Shown: in pieces, positions 17,268 to 27,354 of the stretch | Numbering within the stretch: the first letter of the stretch is position 1 | Layout: each line of letters begins with the position of its first letter | NCBI RefSeq assembly: GCF_041242975.1 | Contig: NZ_CP162488.1 | Location: 2,346,001 to 2,410,000 of the forward strand | Origin: Xanthomonas sp. DAR 35659 | GTDB taxonomy: Bacteria > Pseudomonadota > Gammaproteobacteria > Xanthomonadales > Xanthomonadaceae | Reading direction: 5' to 3' | Length of the DNA stretch: 64,000 nucleotides | Notes under the pieces: generated by a model | The model's input: only the letters and a program-made list of their open reading frames with translations | Told to the model about the DNA's origin: nothing | The model's database searches: none | Position numbers and translations under genes: made by a program

Positions 17268-19638
17268 AGTTCCTAAGCGGCTTACCCGTCTTGAGCATGT
17301 GCCCAATCCGCGCCTGGGTCTTTTCCTGCTGCGCCAGTTCGACGAAGTGCTTGCGCTCGAGCTTGAGCAGCCATTCCTCGTCCACCAGCGCGCCGCGGTC
17401 GACTTCGCCGCCGCACAGCACAGTGGCGATGCGGGTGGCGATCTCGTAGTCGTACTCGCTGATGAAGCGGCCTTCCAGCATGTTGACCAGCAGCATCTTG
17501 AAAGTGGCGATGCCGACGTCGCCGGCGACCTGGATGCGGCGGGCCGGCAGCGGCGGACGGTAGCCGCCCTCGGCCAGGGCGCGCGCCTCGGCCTTGGCGA
17601 TGTACAGCGACTCGTAGCTGTTGAACACCACCTTGTCGGTGCCGCGCAGCAGACCCAGTTCCTTGGCGTTGACCGCCGAGGTGGAGACCTTGGCCATGGC
17701 CACGGTCTCGAAGGTCTTCTTCAGCTCGGCGAACACGTCACCGCCCGGGCCCGCGGCCTGGGCCGCGCGCACCGCGATCTCCTTGAGGCCGCCGCCGGCC
17801 GGCAGCAGGCCCACGCCGGCCTCGACCAGGCCGATGTAGCTCTCCAGCGCGGCCACGGTCTTGGCGCTGTGCATCTGGAACTCGCAGCCGCCGCCCAGCG
17901 CCAGCCCGCGCACCGCCGCGACCACGGGGACCAGCGAATACTTGATGCGCTGGCTGGTGGCCTGGAAGTTGGCGACCATCGCCTCGAACGCATCGACCTT
18001 GCCGGCCTGCAGCAGGCCCAGCGCGCCGGCCAGGTCGGCGCCGGCGGAGAAGGGTTCCTTGTGCTGCCACAGCACCAGGCCCTTGAAGTCCTTCTCGGCG
18101 CGGCCGACCGCTTCCTGCAGGCCGTCCAGCACCTGGTCGGAGACGGTGTTCATCTTGGTCTTGAAGCTGACCACGGCGATGTCGTCGCCGTCGTGCCACA
18201 TGCGCAGGCCGTCGTTCTCGAACACGGTCTCGCCCTGCGCGAACTTCTCGCCCAGCAGCGGATCGGGGAAGCGCTGGCGCTGGTACACCGGCAGCGCCGA
18301 GCGCGGCAGCTTGGCGTCGCGCGCCGGGCTGTACGAGCCTTCGGCCGCGTGTACGCCGTCGCGGCCGTCGAACACCCAGTTCGGCAGCGGCGCGCTGCTC
18401 ATGCTCTTGCCGGCGGCGATGTCGTCGGCGATCCACTGCGCGACCTGCTTCCAGCCCGCGGCCTGCCAGGTCTCGAACGGACCCAGCGCCCAGCCGTAGC
18501 CCCAGCGGATCGCCAGGTCCACGTCGCGCGCGGTCTCGGCGATGTCGGCCAGGTGGTAGGCGCTGTAGTGGAACAGGTCGCGGAAGGTCGCCCACAGGAA
18601 CTGCGCCTGCGGATGCTGGCTCTCGCGCAGCTTGGCGAACTTCTCGGCCGGGTTCTTGATCTTCAGGATCTCGACCACCTCCGGCGCGGCGGCGCGGTCG
18701 GCGGGGCGGTAGTCCTGCTTCTGCAGGTCCAGTACCACGATGTCCTTGCCGACCTTGCGGAAGATGCCGGCGCCGGTCTTCTGGCCCAGCGCGCCCTTGC
18801 CGATCAGCGCCTCCAGCCACTTCGGCGCCTTGAAGAAGGCATGCCAGGGATCGTTCGGCAGGGTATCGCCCATGGTCTTGATGACGTGCGCCATGGTGTC
18901 CAGACCGACCACGTCGGAGGTGCGGTAGGTGGCCGACTTCGGCCGCCCGACCAGCGGGCCGGTGAGGCCGTCGACCTCGTCGAAGCCCAGGCCGAACTGC
19001 TCGGTGTGGTGGATGGTGGACAGGATCGAGAACACGCCGATGCGGTTGCCGATGAAGTTCGGGGTGTCCTTGGCGTAGACCACGCCCTTGCCCAGGGTGG
19101 TGACCAGGAAGCTCTCCAGGCCTTCCAGCACCGCCGGCTCGGTGTGCTTGGCCGGGATCAGCTCGGCCAGGTGCATGTAGCGCGGCGGGTTGAAGAAGTG
19201 CACGCCGCAGAAACGGTGGCGCAGCTGCTCCGGCAGCACGTCGGACAGCGCGTTGATGCCCAGGCCGGAGGTGTTGGAGGCCAGCACTGCGTGGTCGGCC
19301 ACGAACGGCGCGATCTTCTTGTACAGGTCCTGCTTCCAGTCCATGCGCTCGGCGATGGCTTCGATGATCAGGTCGCAGCCGCGCAGCTGCTCCAGGCCTG
19401 CGTCGTAGTTGGCCGGGGTGATGGCCTCGGCCAGCGCGGTGCTGGCCAGCGGCGCCGGGCTGAGCTTGGTCAGGTTGGCGATGGCCTTGAGCACGATGCC
19501 GTCGGGGTGGCCGTCCTTGGCGGGAAGGTCGAACAGGACGGTGTCGACGCCGGCGTTGGTCAGGTGCGCAGCGATCTGCGCGCCCATCACGCCCGCGCCC
19601 AGGACGGCGGCACGGCGGACTAGCAGGGGATTGGACAT
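17266..19638 (-). CDS. 3-hydroxyacyl-CoA dehydrogenase / enoyl-CoA hydratase fusion
   Basis: 790 residues. The NAD-binding dehydrogenase comes first (VLGAGVMGAQIAAHL at about 12-26, then FCGVHFFNPPRYMHLAE and PNFIGNRIG). A crotonase domain is at the C-terminal side, about 460-700 (GLALGGGCEFQMH, EAGVGLLPAGGG). This order is the reverse of E. coli FadB/FadJ and matches FadN-like proteins. It catalyses hydration of enoyl-CoA and oxidation of 3-hydroxyacyl-CoA. It lies 60 bases after the TetR gene and before the thiolase, suggesting one operon. Confidence 0.93.
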   Translation of the reverse strand: MSNPLLVRRAAVLGAGVMGAQIAAHLTNAGVDTVLFDLPAKDGHPDGIVLKAIANLTKLSPAPLASTALAEAITPANYDAGLEQLRGCDLIIEAIAERMDWKQDLYKKIAPFVADHAVLASNTSGLGINALSDVLPEQLRHRFCGVHFFNPPRYMHLAELIPAKHTEPAVLEGLESFLVTTLGKGVVYAKDTPNFIGNRIGVFSILSTIHHTEQFGLGFDEVDGLTGPLVGRPKSATYRTSDVVGLDTMAHVIKTMGDTLPNDPWHAFFKAPKWLEALIGKGALGQKTGAGIFRKVGKDIVVLDLQKQDYRPADRAAAPEVVEILKIKNPAEKFAKLRESQHPQAQFLWATFRDLFHYSAYHLADIAETARDVDLAIRWGYGWALGPFETWQAAGWKQVAQWIADDIAAGKSMSSAPLPNWVFDGRDGVHAAEGSYSPARDAKLPRSALPVYQRQRFPDPLLGEKFAQGETVFENDGLRMWHDGDDIAVVSFKTKMNTVSDQVLDGLQEAVGRAEKDFKGLVLWQHKEPFSAGADLAGALGLLQAGKVDAFEAMVANFQATSQRIKYSLVPVVAAVRGLALGGGCEFQMHSAKTVAALESYIGLVEAGVGLLPAGGGLKEIAVRAAQAAGPGGDVFAELKKTFETVAMAKVSTSAVNAKELGLLRGTDKVVFNSYESLYIAKAEARALAEGGYRPPLPARRIQVAGDVGIATFKMLLVNMLEGRFISEYDYEIATRIATVLCGGEVDRGALVDEEWLLKLERKHFVELAQQEKTQARIGHMLKTGKPLRN

Positions 19639-19698
19639 AGCGATCAGCCTCTGTGGGTCAACGATTGCGGGATACGGACGAAAACGGGTCTTGCGGGA

Positions 19699-20331
19699 TC
19701 AGGGCGCGGAGCCGGCCATGAAGCCGGCTTCGGCGAAACGGATCAGTTCGCGCGCGGCGTGGGCGCGGTGCGCGCCTTCGCTGACCCCGGCCGGGCGCTT
19801 GATCAGGCCGAAGTCGGCCATCGCGTAGGTCAGCGCGCCGGCCAGGAAGTCCAGGCGCCAGTACAGCTCTTCCTTGCTGAGTCCAGGCACGCAGACGGCG
19901 ATGGCCTTGCCGAACTCGCGCAGCACATGGCCGTAGTGATCGGACAGGAATTGGCGCAGGCTGTCGTTCTTCTCGGCATAGGCGCGGGCGATCACGCGCA
20001 CGAAGGCGCCGCCGCTCTGGCGGTCCTGGGCCATCGCCAGCGCCGGCTCCACGAACGCGGCCAGCACCGGCCCGAGCTGGCCGGGATGCTGGCGCTGCGC
20101 GGCCTCCAGCTGCGCCAGGCGCGCGGCGGTCATCTCGTCCATGCGCCGCCGGAACACCTCGTTGACCAGGTTCTCCTTGGAGCCGAAGTGGTAATTCACC
20201 GCGGCGATGTTGACGTCGGCCTGGCTGGTGACCTGGCGCAGCGAGGTGCCGGAAAAGCCATGCTGCGCGAACAATTCCTCGGCCGCGCTGAGGATGCGGT
20301 CCTTGGTCGAGAAGTGCGCTTGCTTTGCCAT
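19699..20331 (-). CDS. TetR-family regulator, PsrA-like
   Basis: 210 residues. The N-terminal HTH reads STKDRILSAAEELFAQHGF and then TSLRQVTSQADVNIAAVNYH, typical of TetR with the NYHFGSKE signature. The C-terminal ligand pocket is of the PsrA/CerR-like type. The start was set at the ATG at 20331, because a CAAAC-N4-GTTTG palindrome lies just upstream. The fatty-acid oxidation genes lie directly downstream on the same strand. Release by fatty acyl-CoA or fatty acid is inferred from PsrA homologues. Confidence 0.85.
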   Translation of the reverse strand: MAKQAHFSTKDRILSAAEELFAQHGFSGTSLRQVTSQADVNIAAVNYHFGSKENLVNEVFRRRMDEMTAARLAQLEAAQRQHPGQLGPVLAAFVEPALAMAQDRQSGGAFVRVIARAYAEKNDSLRQFLSDHYGHVLREFGKAIAVCVPGLSKEELYWRLDFLAGALTYAMADFGLIKRPAGVSEGAHRAHAARELIRFAEAGFMAGSAP

Positions 20332-20348
20332 GCGGCCGCCGGAATCAA

Positions 20349-20364
20349 TCAAACGATTGTTTGA
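20349..20364 (-). promoter_or_regulatory. Putative PsrA-type operator
   Basis: TCAAAC-GATT-GTTTGA, a perfect 6-bp inverted repeat with a four-base centre, 17 bases before the TetR start codon. It fits the C/G-AAAC-N2-4-GTTT-G/C consensus described for PsrA. It would allow autoregulation of the regulator and control of the downstream beta-oxidation genes. Confidence 0.7.
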
Positions 20365-20474
20365 GTCTAGGCCCCGGTTGCGGTCGCGTCATGTTGCGGC
20401 GCAGCACGATTCAGCCTGCGGCCGTGCAAAGCGGTTTGCGATTGGATAGAATTGTCCATCGCAATTCTGGCTAA

Positions 20475-20500
20475 GCCCGCGTTTTGACGCGGGTTTTTTT
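20475..20500 (+). terminator. Intrinsic terminator upstream of ndk, no gene in front of it
   Basis: CCCGCGT-TTTG-ACGCGGG followed by seven T, read on the plus strand. No plus-strand gene lies between galU and this site, so it would end a short transcript. A weak TAGAAT element at 20447-20452 could start one. It may act as an attenuator or leader hairpin for ndk. Confidence 0.75.
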
Positions 20501-20547
20501 CATGCTAACCTCGGGCCTTCAGTGGCCCGCCCAACGGAGAATTTCCC

Positions 20548-20973
20548 ATGGCGCTGGAGCGCACCCTGTCCATCATCAAGCCCGATGCCGTCGCCAAGAA
20601 CGTCATCGGCGAGATCTATTCCCGCTTCGAGAAGGCCGGCCTGAAGGTCGTGGCCGCCAAGTACAAGCAGCTGTCGCGCCGCGAGGCCGAGGGTTTCTAC
20701 GCCGTGCACCGCGAGCGTCCGTTCTTCAACGCGCTGGTCGAGTTCATGATCTCCGGCCCGGTGATGATCCAGGCGCTGGAAGGCGAGAACGCCGTCGCCG
20801 CGCACCGCGACCTGCTCGGCGCCACCAACCCGAAGGACGCCGCGCCGGGCACCATCCGCGCCGACTTCGCCGATTCGATCGACGCCAACGCCGCGCACGG
20901 CTCGGACTCGGTCGAGAACGCCGCCAACGAAGTGGCGTATTTCTTCGCCGCCACCGAAGTGGTTTCGCGCTAA
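20548..20973 (+). CDS. ndk: Nucleoside diphosphate kinase
   Basis: 141 residues; transfers the gamma phosphate between nucleoside tri- and diphosphates. The phospho-histidine is about His117 in [19 protein letters not shown], the fold's first strand, is at 7-17, and [17 protein letters not shown] follows. Length is typical. GGAG lies upstream of the ATG. rlmN follows after nine bases, so the ndk-rlmN-pilF-rodZ set is likely cotranscribed. Confidence 0.97.
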   Translation: MALERTLSIIKPDAVAKNVIGEIYSRFEKAGLKVVAAKYKQLSRREAEGFYAVHRERPFFNALVEFMISGPVMIQALEGENAVAAHRDLLGATNPKDAAPGTIRADFADSIDANAAHGSDSVENAANEVAYFFAATEVVSR

Positions 20974-20982
20974 GAGGTCATC

Positions 20983-22188
20983 GTGAACGAGGTCGCCCAC
21001 ACTCCCTTGGCGCTCCCCGATCCGGTCCGGACCGGCGGCGCGACCAAGCAGAATCTGCTCGACCTCGATCGCGAGGGGCTGGAGCGCTTCTTCGCCGAGA
21101 CCCTCGGCGAAGCGCGCTACCGCGCCCACCAGGTGATGAAGTGGATCCACCATCGCTACGTCACCGACTTCGACCAGATGACCGACCTCGGCAAGGCGCT
21201 GCGCGCCAAGCTGCAGCAGCATGCCGAGGTCGTCGTCCCCAACATCGTGTTCGACAAGCCTTCCGCCGACGGCACCCACAAGTGGCTGCTGGCGATGGGC
21301 GTGGATGGCAAGAACGCGATCGAGACCGTGTACATCCCCGACAAGACCCGCGGCACGCTGTGCGTGTCCTCGCAGGTCGGCTGCGGCCTCAACTGCACCT
21401 TCTGCTCCACCGCCACCCAGGGCTTCAACCGCAACCTGTCCACCGCCGAGATCATCGGCCAGGTGTGGGTGGCGGCGCGGCATCTGGGCAACGTGCCGCA
21501 TCAGATGCGCCGTCTCACCAACGTGGTGATGATGGGCATGGGCGAGCCGCTGATGAATTTCGACAACGTCGTGCGCGCGATGAGCGTGATGCGCGACGAC
21601 CTGGGCTACGGCCTGGCCAACAAGCGGGTCACGCTGTCGACCTCCGGCCTGGTGCCGATGATCGATCGCCTGTCCACCGAGAGCGACGTGTCGCTGGCGG
21701 TGTCGCTGCATGCGGCCGACGACGCGCTGCGCGAGACGCTGGTGCCGCTCAACAAGAAGTACCCGGTCGCCGAGCTGATGGCGGCCTGCGCGCGCTATCT
21801 GCGCGCCAACAAGCGCCGCGAGTCGGTGACCTTCGAATACACCCTGATGAAGGGCATCAACGACCAGCCCGAGCACGCGCGGCAACTGGCGCGGCTGATG
21901 CGCCAGTTCGACAACGCGGTGCAGGCGGCGAATTCGGGCAAGGTCAATCTGATCCCGTTCAATCCGTTCCCGGGCACGCGCTATGAGCGTTCCGGCGACG
22001 CGGAGATCCGCGCGTTCCAGAAGATCCTGCTCGATGCGCAGGTGTTGACCATGGTGCGGCGCACGCGCGGCGACGACATCGATGCGGCTTGCGGGCAGCT
22101 GAAAGGGCAGGTCATGGACCGGACCCGTCGCCAGGCCCAGTTCCAGCGCGAGTTGCAGACGCGGGCGGACCGGGATGCGGCGGCTTAG
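20983..22188 (+). CDS. rlmN: Dual-specificity RNA methyltransferase RlmN
   Basis: 401 residues; a radical-SAM enzyme that methylates C2 of A2503 in 23S rRNA and A37 in some tRNAs. The Fe4S4 motif is C134-x3-C138-x2-C141 ([15 protein letters not shown]). The conserved C-terminal Cys is at about 370 in DAACGQLKG. It has a GTG start, [11 protein letters not shown]. The 3' end overlaps the pilF start by 14 bases. Confidence 0.96.
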   Translation: MNEVAHTPLALPDPVRTGGATKQNLLDLDREGLERFFAETLGEARYRAHQVMKWIHHRYVTDFDQMTDLGKALRAKLQQHAEVVVPNIVFDKPSADGTHKWLLAMGVDGKNAIETVYIPDKTRGTLCVSSQVGCGLNCTFCSTATQGFNRNLSTAEIIGQVWVAARHLGNVPHQMRRLTNVVMMGMGEPLMNFDNVVRAMSVMRDDLGYGLANKRVTLSTSGLVPMIDRLSTESDVSLAVSLHAADDALRETLVPLNKKYPVAELMAACARYLRANKRRESVTFEYTLMKGINDQPEHARQLARLMRQFDNAVQAANSGKVNLIPFNPFPGTRYERSGDAEIRAFQKILLDAQVLTMVRRTRGDDIDAACGQLKGQVMDRTRRQAQFQRELQTRADRDAAA

Positions 22189-22993
22189 GCAGACGCTGGC
22201 TATCGCGATGCTGGCCGCGACCTTGCTGGCGCTGACGGCCTGTGCCGGGCGCTCCGGCAAAGCCGGTCGGGTGCGCAGCGTCGAGCAAGTGGCCCCGGAC
22301 TACGAATTTCGCGACAGCGCCGCCGTCAAGGCGCGCTACGCCCTGGAGGAGCAACTGGGCCTGGCCAGCAACCGGCTCAACGGCGGCGACTTGGCCGGTG
22401 CCGAGCAGCATGCGCGCAAGGCGCTGGCGATGGCGCCGGAGTCGGTGCAGGCGCATACGCTGCTGGCCGTGGTTGCCGGCAGTCGCGGCGATGCCGCCAC
22501 TGCCGGCGAGCATTACCGCAAGGCGGCGGAACTGGCGCCGGAGCGCGGCGATACCTTGAACAACTATGGCGCCTGGCTGTGCGCGAATGGCTCGGTCGCC
22601 GAGTCGCTGCAGTGGTTCGACCGTGCCCTGGCCGCGCCCGGTTACGCCACGCCGGCCTCGGCGCTGGCCAATGCCGGTGGCTGCGCGCTGCAACTCGGCC
22701 AGCGCGAACGCGGCCTGCGCGACCTGCGCAAGGCGCTGGCGCTGGAGCCGGGCAACGCGTACGCCTTGGAAGCCATGGCGCGCGACGAAGCGGCGCAGGG
22801 GCGCTTTTTCGAGGCACGGGCCTTCTCGGAACGGCGCTTGTCGGCTGCGCCGGCCACGGCTTCCGTGTTACAACTTGCTATTCAGATTGAACAAGGGCTG
22901 GGCGACAAGGCTGCCGCCGGCCGTTACCAACAGCGGTTGCGCATGGAGTTTCCCGACGCCGCGACCACGACACCCGGGGCTAGTGCATTGTGA
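22175..22993 (+). CDS. pilF: Type IV pilus biogenesis/stability lipoprotein PilF (PilW)
   Basis: 272 residues. A lipoprotein signal ([12 protein letters not shown]) gives a lipidated Cys at about 23. The rest is TPR repeats (for example [20 protein letters not shown]). The outer-membrane pilotin PilF is needed for PilQ secretin assembly. It overlaps rlmN by 14 bases and shares GTGA with the rodZ start. In many relatives ispG and hisS come between rodZ and yfgM; here they are absent from this position. Confidence 0.9.
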   Translation: MRRLRQTLAIAMLAATLLALTACAGRSGKAGRVRSVEQVAPDYEFRDSAAVKARYALEEQLGLASNRLNGGDLAGAEQHARKALAMAPESVQAHTLLAVVAGSRGDAATAGEHYRKAAELAPERGDTLNNYGAWLCANGSVAESLQWFDRALAAPGYATPASALANAGGCALQLGQRERGLRDLRKALALEPGNAYALEAMARDEAAQGRFFEARAFSERRLSAAPATASVLQLAIQIEQGLGDKAAAGRYQQRLRMEFPDAATTTPGASAL

Positions 22994-23877
22994 TCAGTGA
23001 GTCCAATCCGAACGCTTTCGAAAGCGCCAAAGGTTGCGGGCAACAACTCCGCGAGGCGCGCGAGGCGGCCGGTCTGAGCATCGACGACGTCGGCAGCCGG
23101 CTGCGCATGCCGGTGCATGTCGTGCGTGCGCTCGAAGAGGAAGAGTGGCAGCGCCTGGGCGCGCCGGTGTTCGTGCGCGGGCAGTTGCGCAGTTACGCCC
23201 GCCTGCTCGGGGTGGATCTGGATCCACTCCTGGAAAGCGCGCGCATCGCGCCGGTGCAGCCGGTGGAGCTGATCAGCCACACGCACACGCCGCCGCTGCG
23301 GCGCATGCTGGAAAGCGCCACCCGGCGCATGGTGTACGTGGTGATCACGGCCGGACTGGCGGTGCCGGTCTGGTATGCGACCCGCACCCATTTCGCCGAC
23401 GACGGCCCGAGCACGGCCTCGCTGGACGTGGTGCCGGCGGCTCCCGGCGACGCGGCGCGGTCCGCGCCAGCGGGCGCTGCGGGCAACGGCAGTGCGCCGG
23501 CGGCCGCGCCGACCGAGCGCGCCGCGCCCAGCGCCGCCCCGTACATCGCGTCGCTGACGCCGCTGCCGCGCGCTTCCAGCGAGGATCACGCGTCCGGCGC
23601 GGCGGCGCAGAAGGCCGGTCTGAGCCTGTCGTTCCAGGGCGACAGCTGGGTGCAGATCATCGCCCCGGACGGGACGCCGCTGGAAAAGGCGCTGTTGAAG
23701 GCGGGCGAGACGCGCGCCTACGCGCCGGGCCAGGTGGGCCGCATCGTGCTGGGCAATGCCTCGGCGGTCCAGGTTCAGCAATCCGGTAGTACCGTGGATC
23801 TGACCCCGTACAAGCGCGCGAACGTGGCCCGCTTTGCGGTATCCTCTGACGGTTCCGTGGTGCCTGCCTCCGAGTGA
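22990..23877 (+). CDS. rodZ: Cytoskeleton protein RodZ
   Basis: 295 residues. An N-terminal cytoplasmic HTH (CGQQLREAREAAGLSIDDVG, then LEEEEWQRLGAPVFVRGQLR) is followed by one membrane segment (about 113-130), a low-complexity Ala/Pro/Ser linker and a C-terminal DUF4115 domain (LSLSFQGDSWVQIIAPDG). RodZ links MreB to the elongasome. The GTG start overlaps the pilF stop by four bases. The typical length for RodZ is about 300-340. Confidence 0.9.
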   Translation: MISESNPNAFESAKGCGQQLREAREAAGLSIDDVGSRLRMPVHVVRALEEEEWQRLGAPVFVRGQLRSYARLLGVDLDPLLESARIAPVQPVELISHTHTPPLRRMLESATRRMVYVVITAGLAVPVWYATRTHFADDGPSTASLDVVPAAPGDAARSAPAGAAGNGSAPAAAPTERAAPSAAPYIASLTPLPRASSEDHASGAAAQKAGLSLSFQGDSWVQIIAPDGTPLEKALLKAGETRAYAPGQVGRIVLGNASAVQVQQSGSTVDLTPYKRANVARFAVSSDGSVVPASE

Positions 23878-23941
23878 CGGCGGCGCGGTTCCTCAATCTC
23901 AACATTTCATGTCCCGCCGTCGCGGCGGGGCGAGAGTACGC

Positions 23942-24580
23942 ATGGCGATCGACGACCTGCTCGACGAGCACGAACAAAGCGAACGCGTCCGCACTTGGCT
24001 CAGGAAAAACGGCGCCGGCCTGATCGGCGGCATTGCCTTGGGCATCGGCGCGATCATTGGCTGGCAGTGGTGGAGCAAGCAGCATTCCAGCGACCTGGCG
24101 CAGGCCAATTCCCGCTACGACGCCGTGCTCAAGAGCATCCAGGCCAAGCAACTGGACAAGGCGAGCAAGGACATGGCAGCGCTGCAACAGGGCCCGGCCA
24201 ACATCTACGCCGAGCTGGCCGCGCTGCGCCTGGCCAAGGCCCAGGCCGACGACGCCAAGTACGACCAGGCGCTGGCCACCTTGCGCGGGCTCAAGACCGA
24301 GGGCGAGCTGAAGCTGCTGGTCGACCAGCGCGTGGCGCGGCTGCTGATCCAGACCGGCAAGAGCGACGAAGCGCTGAAGCTGCTGGCCACGGCCGACGAC
24401 AACCAGAGCCTGGAACTGCGCGGCGATGCGTTGATCGCGCTGGGCAGGCGCGATGCCGCGCGCGACGCGTATGCCAAGTCGTTGACCACCCTGGACGTGG
24501 CGGCGCCGCAGCGGCGACTGCTGGAAACGAAATTGATGGATGCCGGCGGCACCGTGCCGAATCCTGCGGAGCCGATCTGA
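23942..24580 (+). CDS. YfgM-family TPR protein
   Basis: 212 residues: a short cytoplasmic N-terminus (DDLLDEHEQSERVRTWLRKN), one membrane segment (GLIGGIALGIGAIIGWQWW), then periplasmic TPR helices. YfgM works with PpiD at the SecYEG exit. The stop overlaps the bamB start (TGATG), matching the widespread yfgM-bamB-der order. Confidence 0.88.
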   Translation: MAIDDLLDEHEQSERVRTWLRKNGAGLIGGIALGIGAIIGWQWWSKQHSSDLAQANSRYDAVLKSIQAKQLDKASKDMAALQQGPANIYAELAALRLAKAQADDAKYDQALATLRGLKTEGELKLLVDQRVARLLIQTGKSDEALKLLATADDNQSLELRGDALIALGRRDAARDAYAKSLTTLDVAAPQRRLLETKLMDAGGTVPNPAEPI

Positions 24581-25935
24581 TGAAGGTAGTCATGTTCAAG
24601 CGCGTCGCGACGGTCGCCCTGCTGGGCCTGGCGCTGTCCGGCTGCAGCACGGTCAAGGGCTGGTTCGCGGGCAAGGACGCGGCCGCCAAGAAGGCCGCCG
24701 AGCCGGCCGAATTGGTCGATTTCAAGCCGTCTGTGAAGGTGTCCAAGCTGTGGTCCACCGATGGCGGCAAGGGCGAGCAGCGCATCGGCGTGCGCCAGCA
24801 TCCGGCCGTCGCCGACGGCAAGGTGTATCTGGCCGCGACCTCAGGCTCGGTCTACGCGCTGGATCTGCAGACCGGCAAGACCGTGTGGGAATACGACGCC
24901 AAGAAGGCGCGCAAGGCGCGCCTGTCGCAGGCGCAGGAACAGCCGGAAAGCCAGGTCGAGGGCGAGTCGAGCAAGGGCCTGTCCAAGGATGAGCGCGCCG
25001 CCTACAAGCAGCGCCTGCGCAACGAGAAGCAGCAGGCCAAGGAGCGCAAGCGGCTGGAGAAGAACCGTCCGCTGCCGCGTTTCGCCGGTGGTCCGGGCGT
25101 GGGCGACGGGCTGGTGGTGGTGGGCGGCCTGAACGGCGAAGTGATCGCGCTCGATGCCGCCAACGGCAGCGAGAAGTGGCGCGCCAAGGTGCCCAACGAA
25201 GTGATCGCCGCGCCGGTGGTGGCGCAGAACCTGGTGTTCGTGCGCAGCAACGACGGTCGCGTCACCGCGTTCGACGCGGGTACCGGCCAGCAGCGCTGGT
25301 TCCACTCGCAGGAATTGCCGACCCTGACCGTGCGCGGCAACGCGCCGGTGGTGGCCGGTCCGGGCGTGCTGTTCATCGGCAACGACGACGGCACCCTGTC
25401 GGCGCTGGCGATGCCGGACGGGCGCGAGCTATGGCAGCAGACCGTCGGTGTGCCGGAAGGCCGCACCGAGCTGGAACGCATGGCCGACGTGGACGGCGCG
25501 CCGGTGCTGGATGGCACCACTCTGTACGCGGCCAGCTTCAAGAACCAGACCGTGGCGCTGGAAGGCCCCAGTGGCCGTCCGCTGTGGACCCGCGATCACG
25601 GCAGCGCCGGCGGCGTCGGCGTCAGTTCCGGCAGCGTGGTGGTGGCCGACACCGCCGGTTCGGTGTGGGCGCTGGACAAGGCGACCGGCTCGGCGACCTG
25701 GTCGCAGGCGGCGCTGGCGCGGCGCTCGCTGACCGGTGTCGCGATCCAGGGCGACTATGCGGTGGTCGGCGACTACAAGGGCTATCTGCATTGGCTCAAG
25801 CTCGACAACGGCGAGATCGCCGCGCGCGAGCGGGTGGGACGTAAGGCGCTGGTGGCGCAGCCGGTGGTGGCCGATGGCATCCTGCTGGTCCAGAACACGA
25901 AAGGCGACCTGACCGCGTTCCGGTTGGGTCAATAA
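24580..25935 (+). CDS. bamB: Outer-membrane assembly lipoprotein BamB
   Basis: 451 residues; an eight-bladed beta-propeller subunit of the BAM complex. The lipoprotein signal ends [11 protein letters not shown], with the lipidated Cys at about 22. Propeller repeats with A-x-D-x-x-T/N-G pattern ([43 protein letters not shown]) follow. The protein is longer than the 392-residue E. coli protein. Between about residues 107 and 165 it has a highly charged Lys/Arg/Glu/Gln insertion, probably a coiled-coil loop. A second ATG lies 12 bases downstream. Confidence 0.92.
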   Translation: MKVVMFKRVATVALLGLALSGCSTVKGWFAGKDAAAKKAAEPAELVDFKPSVKVSKLWSTDGGKGEQRIGVRQHPAVADGKVYLAATSGSVYALDLQTGKTVWEYDAKKARKARLSQAQEQPESQVEGESSKGLSKDERAAYKQRLRNEKQQAKERKRLEKNRPLPRFAGGPGVGDGLVVVGGLNGEVIALDAANGSEKWRAKVPNEVIAAPVVAQNLVFVRSNDGRVTAFDAGTGQQRWFHSQELPTLTVRGNAPVVAGPGVLFIGNDDGTLSALAMPDGRELWQQTVGVPEGRTELERMADVDGAPVLDGTTLYAASFKNQTVALEGPSGRPLWTRDHGSAGGVGVSSGSVVVADTAGSVWALDKATGSATWSQAALARRSLTGVAIQGDYAVVGDYKGYLHWLKLDNGEIAARERVGRKALVAQPVVADGILLVQNTKGDLTAFRLGQ

Positions 25936-25952
25936 AGGAAAGGAAGTTCGCG

Positions 25953-27350
25953 ATGCTGCCGCTGGTCGCCCTGGTTGGACGGCCGAATGTCGGCAAGTCC
26001 ACGCTGTTCAACGCGCTGACGCGCAGCCGTGACGCGCTGGTCCACGACCAGCCAGGCGTCACCCGCGATCGCCACTACGGGGTATGCCGGCTGCAGCCGG
26101 AAACCCCGTTCGTGATCGTCGATACCGGCGGTATCTCCGGCGAGGAGGAAGGCCTGGCCGGCGCCACCGCCGAGCAGGCGCGCGCCGCCGCCGGCGAAGC
26201 CGATCTGGTCCTGTTCGTGGTCGATGGCCGCGAGGGCGCGTCCGCGCTCGACGACGAGATCCTGGCCTGGCTGCGCAAGCTGGCCCGACCGACCCTGCTG
26301 CTGATCAACAAGATCGACGGCATCGACGAGGACCAGGTCCGCGCCGATTTCGCGCGCTACGGCCTGGGCGAGGCGATCGCGGTCTCCGCCGCGCACCGCC
26401 ACGGCATCGACGACCTGCTCGAGGTGGTCCTGGAGCGGTTGCCGGAGGAGGGCGCAGGCGAGACCCTGGACACCGATCCGGCGCGCATGCGCATCGCCTT
26501 CGTCGGCCGTCCCAATGTCGGCAAGTCGACCCTGGTCAACCGCCTGCTCGGCGAGGAGCGGATGATCGCGTCCGAGGTGCCGGGCACCACCCGCGACTCG
26601 ATCGCGGTGGATCTGGAGCGCGATGGCCGACTGTACCGGCTGATCGACACCGCCGGCCTGCGCCGCCGCGGCCGGGTCGAGGAGGCGGTGGAGAAGTTCA
26701 GCGCGTTCAAGACGTTGCAGGCGATCGAGCAGTGCCAGGTGGCGGTGCTGATGCTCGATGCCGGCGAAGGCGTGACCGACCAGGATGCGACCGTGTTGGG
26801 CGCGATCCTCGATGCCGGCCGCGCCCTGGTGGTGGCGATCAACAAGTGGGACGGGCAGAGCGATTACCAGCGCGCCCAGGCCGAGGATCTGCTGTCGCGC
26901 AAGCTTGGCTTCGTCAGCTGGGCCGAGGCGGTGCGGATCTCCGCCAAGCACGGCTCGGGCATGCGCGAGCTGTTCCTGGCGATTCATCGCGCGCACGCCT
27001 CGGCGGTACGTGAATTCAGCACCAGCGAGGTCAACCAGGCGCTGGAAGTGGCCTACGAGAGCAACCCGCCGCCGAGCATCCGCGGGCATGTCTCCAAGCT
27101 GCGCTACGTGCATCCGGGCGGCAGCAATCCGCCGACCTTCATCGTCCACGGCACGCGCCTGAAGGTGCTGCCGGAATCGTACAAGCGTTACCTGGAAAAC
27201 TTCTTCCGCAAGCGCTTCAAGCTGGTCGGCACGCCGGTGCGCTTCCTGTTCCGCGAAGGCGCCAACCCGTACGAAGGCAAGAAGAACGTGCTGACCGAGC
27301 GCCAGATCGCCAAGAAGCGGCGCCTGATGAAGCACGTCCGCGGCAAGTAG
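25953..27350 (+). CDS. der: Ribosome-assembly GTPase Der (EngA)
   Basis: 465 residues with two tandem GTPase domains and a C-terminal KH-like domain. P-loops are GRPNVGKS at 9-16 and again at about 185-192. G3 DTGG and DTAG and G4 NKID and NKWD are readable. It acts in 50S subunit maturation. A GGAAAGGAAG stretch upstream provides the ribosome binding site. The basic tail ends [12 protein letters not shown]. Confidence 0.98.
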   Translation: MLPLVALVGRPNVGKSTLFNALTRSRDALVHDQPGVTRDRHYGVCRLQPETPFVIVDTGGISGEEEGLAGATAEQARAAAGEADLVLFVVDGREGASALDDEILAWLRKLARPTLLLINKIDGIDEDQVRADFARYGLGEAIAVSAAHRHGIDDLLEVVLERLPEEGAGETLDTDPARMRIAFVGRPNVGKSTLVNRLLGEERMIASEVPGTTRDSIAVDLERDGRLYRLIDTAGLRRRGRVEEAVEKFSAFKTLQAIEQCQVAVLMLDAGEGVTDQDATVLGAILDAGRALVVAINKWDGQSDYQRAQAEDLLSRKLGFVSWAEAVRISAKHGSGMRELFLAIHRAHASAVREFSTSEVNQALEVAYESNPPPSIRGHVSKLRYVHPGGSNPPTFIVHGTRLKVLPESYKRYLENFFRKRFKLVGTPVRFLFREGANPYEGKKNVLTERQIAKKRRLMKHVRGK

Positions 27351-27354
27351 GCGG

